This document shows, one piece after another, positions 5,760 to 5,812 of a stretch of DNA of 5,812 bases. How positions within the stretch are numbered: position 1 is the first letter of the stretch; the number at the start of each line of letters is the position of its first letter. The stretch is from a bacterium. GTDB lineage: Bacteria > Patescibacteriota > Minisyncoccia > Phycocordibacterales > Phycocordibacteraceae. The position numbers and the translations under genes are program-made. The stretch lies in assembly GCA_021817685.1 (NCBI GenBank), contig JAKAGD010000049.1:1-5812 (forward strand), in the 5' to 3' direction. The notes under the pieces were generated by a model. The model was not told the origin of the DNA. It made no database searches and saw nothing but the letters and a program-made list of their open reading frames with translations.

Positions 5760-5812
5760 AACGGCTCACTTCTTCCCGCCTAACGGCTCACATGGGAAGA
5801 AATGAGCCGTTC
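5759..5812. repeat. Terminal hairpin with two competing left arms
   Basis: GAACGGCTCA (5759-5768) pairs with TGAGCCGTTC (5803-5812), and after one mismatch TTCTTCCC (5770-5777) pairs with GGGAAGAA (5794-5801), giving an 18-pair stem and a 16-base loop. The loop contains a second AACGGCTCA (5782-5790), which can pair with the same right arm to form a shorter 9-pair hairpin. The window ends on the last base of the stem, so any T tract that would make it a terminator is not visible. Confidence 0.75.

Larger units (their letters stand above)
5578..5812. other. Non-coding structured region after the DUF2231-like gene
   Basis: I see no convincing gene in these 235 bases. Open frames here are Arg/Pro/Ser-rich with no family resemblance. 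The region holds TATAAT on the - strand at 5587-5592, a palindrome GTTCGAAC at 5600-5607, a four-fold CTCGC repeat, a 12-base inverted repeat and a terminal hairpin. Signature sequences of tRNA, RNase P RNA, SRP RNA and tmRNA were looked for and not found. The ATG at 5792 opens a frame (MGRNEPF) that runs off the window and could be the start of a following gene, but it has no ribosome-binding signal. Confidence 0.6.

Noticed and set aside
4996..5769. 257-codon - strand open frame opposite the DUF2231-like gene
   Set aside because: Low-complexity His/Glu/Arg-rich translation opposite a protein with regular membrane helices, and it runs through the inverted repeats.
5778..5784. GCCTAAC resembling an integron attC core site (RYYYAAC)
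   Set aside because: Only one core is present, without the paired GTTRRRY core or attC spacing; no integrase gene is in the window.
5600..5812. Possible 6S RNA, RNase P RNA, SRP RNA, tmRNA or tRNA in the structured tail
   Set aside because: None of the conserved signatures (GAGGAAAGTCC, the SRP loop, the tRNA-like acceptor and T-arm) could be found; GTTCGAAC at 5600 lacks a surrounding tRNA fold.

Overview
The window is a GC-rich bacterial chromosomal segment (36 of the first 60 bases are G or C). It carries six recognisable protein genes on both strands and ends in a structured stretch of about 235 bases with no convincing gene. The CTP synthase has residue choices that I associate with Candidate Phyla Radiation / Patescibacteria sequences (MNPTEHGE, ETDQDMGNYERFLNRD, SYLPTPGTLGEMKTKPTQ). 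This, the compact genes and the scarcity of Shine-Dalgarno sequences suggest such an organism. The placement is from memory, not from a search, and is tentative.

Layout. (1) Positions 1-1605, + strand: pyrG, cut at its 5' end by the window edge, followed by a strong intrinsic terminator. (2) Positions 1676-1906, + strand: a 76-residue, highly charged soluble protein of unknown function with its own Shine-Dalgarno sequence, ending in a hairpin shared with the convergent genes. (3) Positions 1930-3460, - strand: an ABC-2 transporter pair, ATPase first and permease second, closely resembling E. coli YadG/YadH. (4) Positions 3505-4999, - strand: a second ABC transporter pair of the nitrate/sulfonate/taurine importer type (SsuC/SsuB-like), permease first and ATPase second, with no substrate-binding protein in the window. 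(5) Positions 5041-5577, + strand: a four-helix membrane protein resembling the DUF2231 family, divergent from the importer pair. (6) Positions 5578-5812: non-coding DNA with a tandem CTCGC repeat, a long-range inverted repeat and a terminal hairpin with two competing left arms.

How the genes work together. PyrG supplies CTP in the cytoplasm. The two ABC systems are separate membrane machines: the YadGH-like pair is probably an exporter of unknown substrate, and the SsuBC-like pair is built like an importer. Both pairs join their genes by the same heptamer, TGATATG, in which stop and start are one base apart, which suggests translational coupling.

The most notable regulatory feature is the 41-base gap at 5000-5040. 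On each strand a -10-like hexamer lies exactly six bases before the ATG, as expected for divergent leaderless transcripts. No CRISPR array, insertion sequence, tRNA or rRNA was seen.
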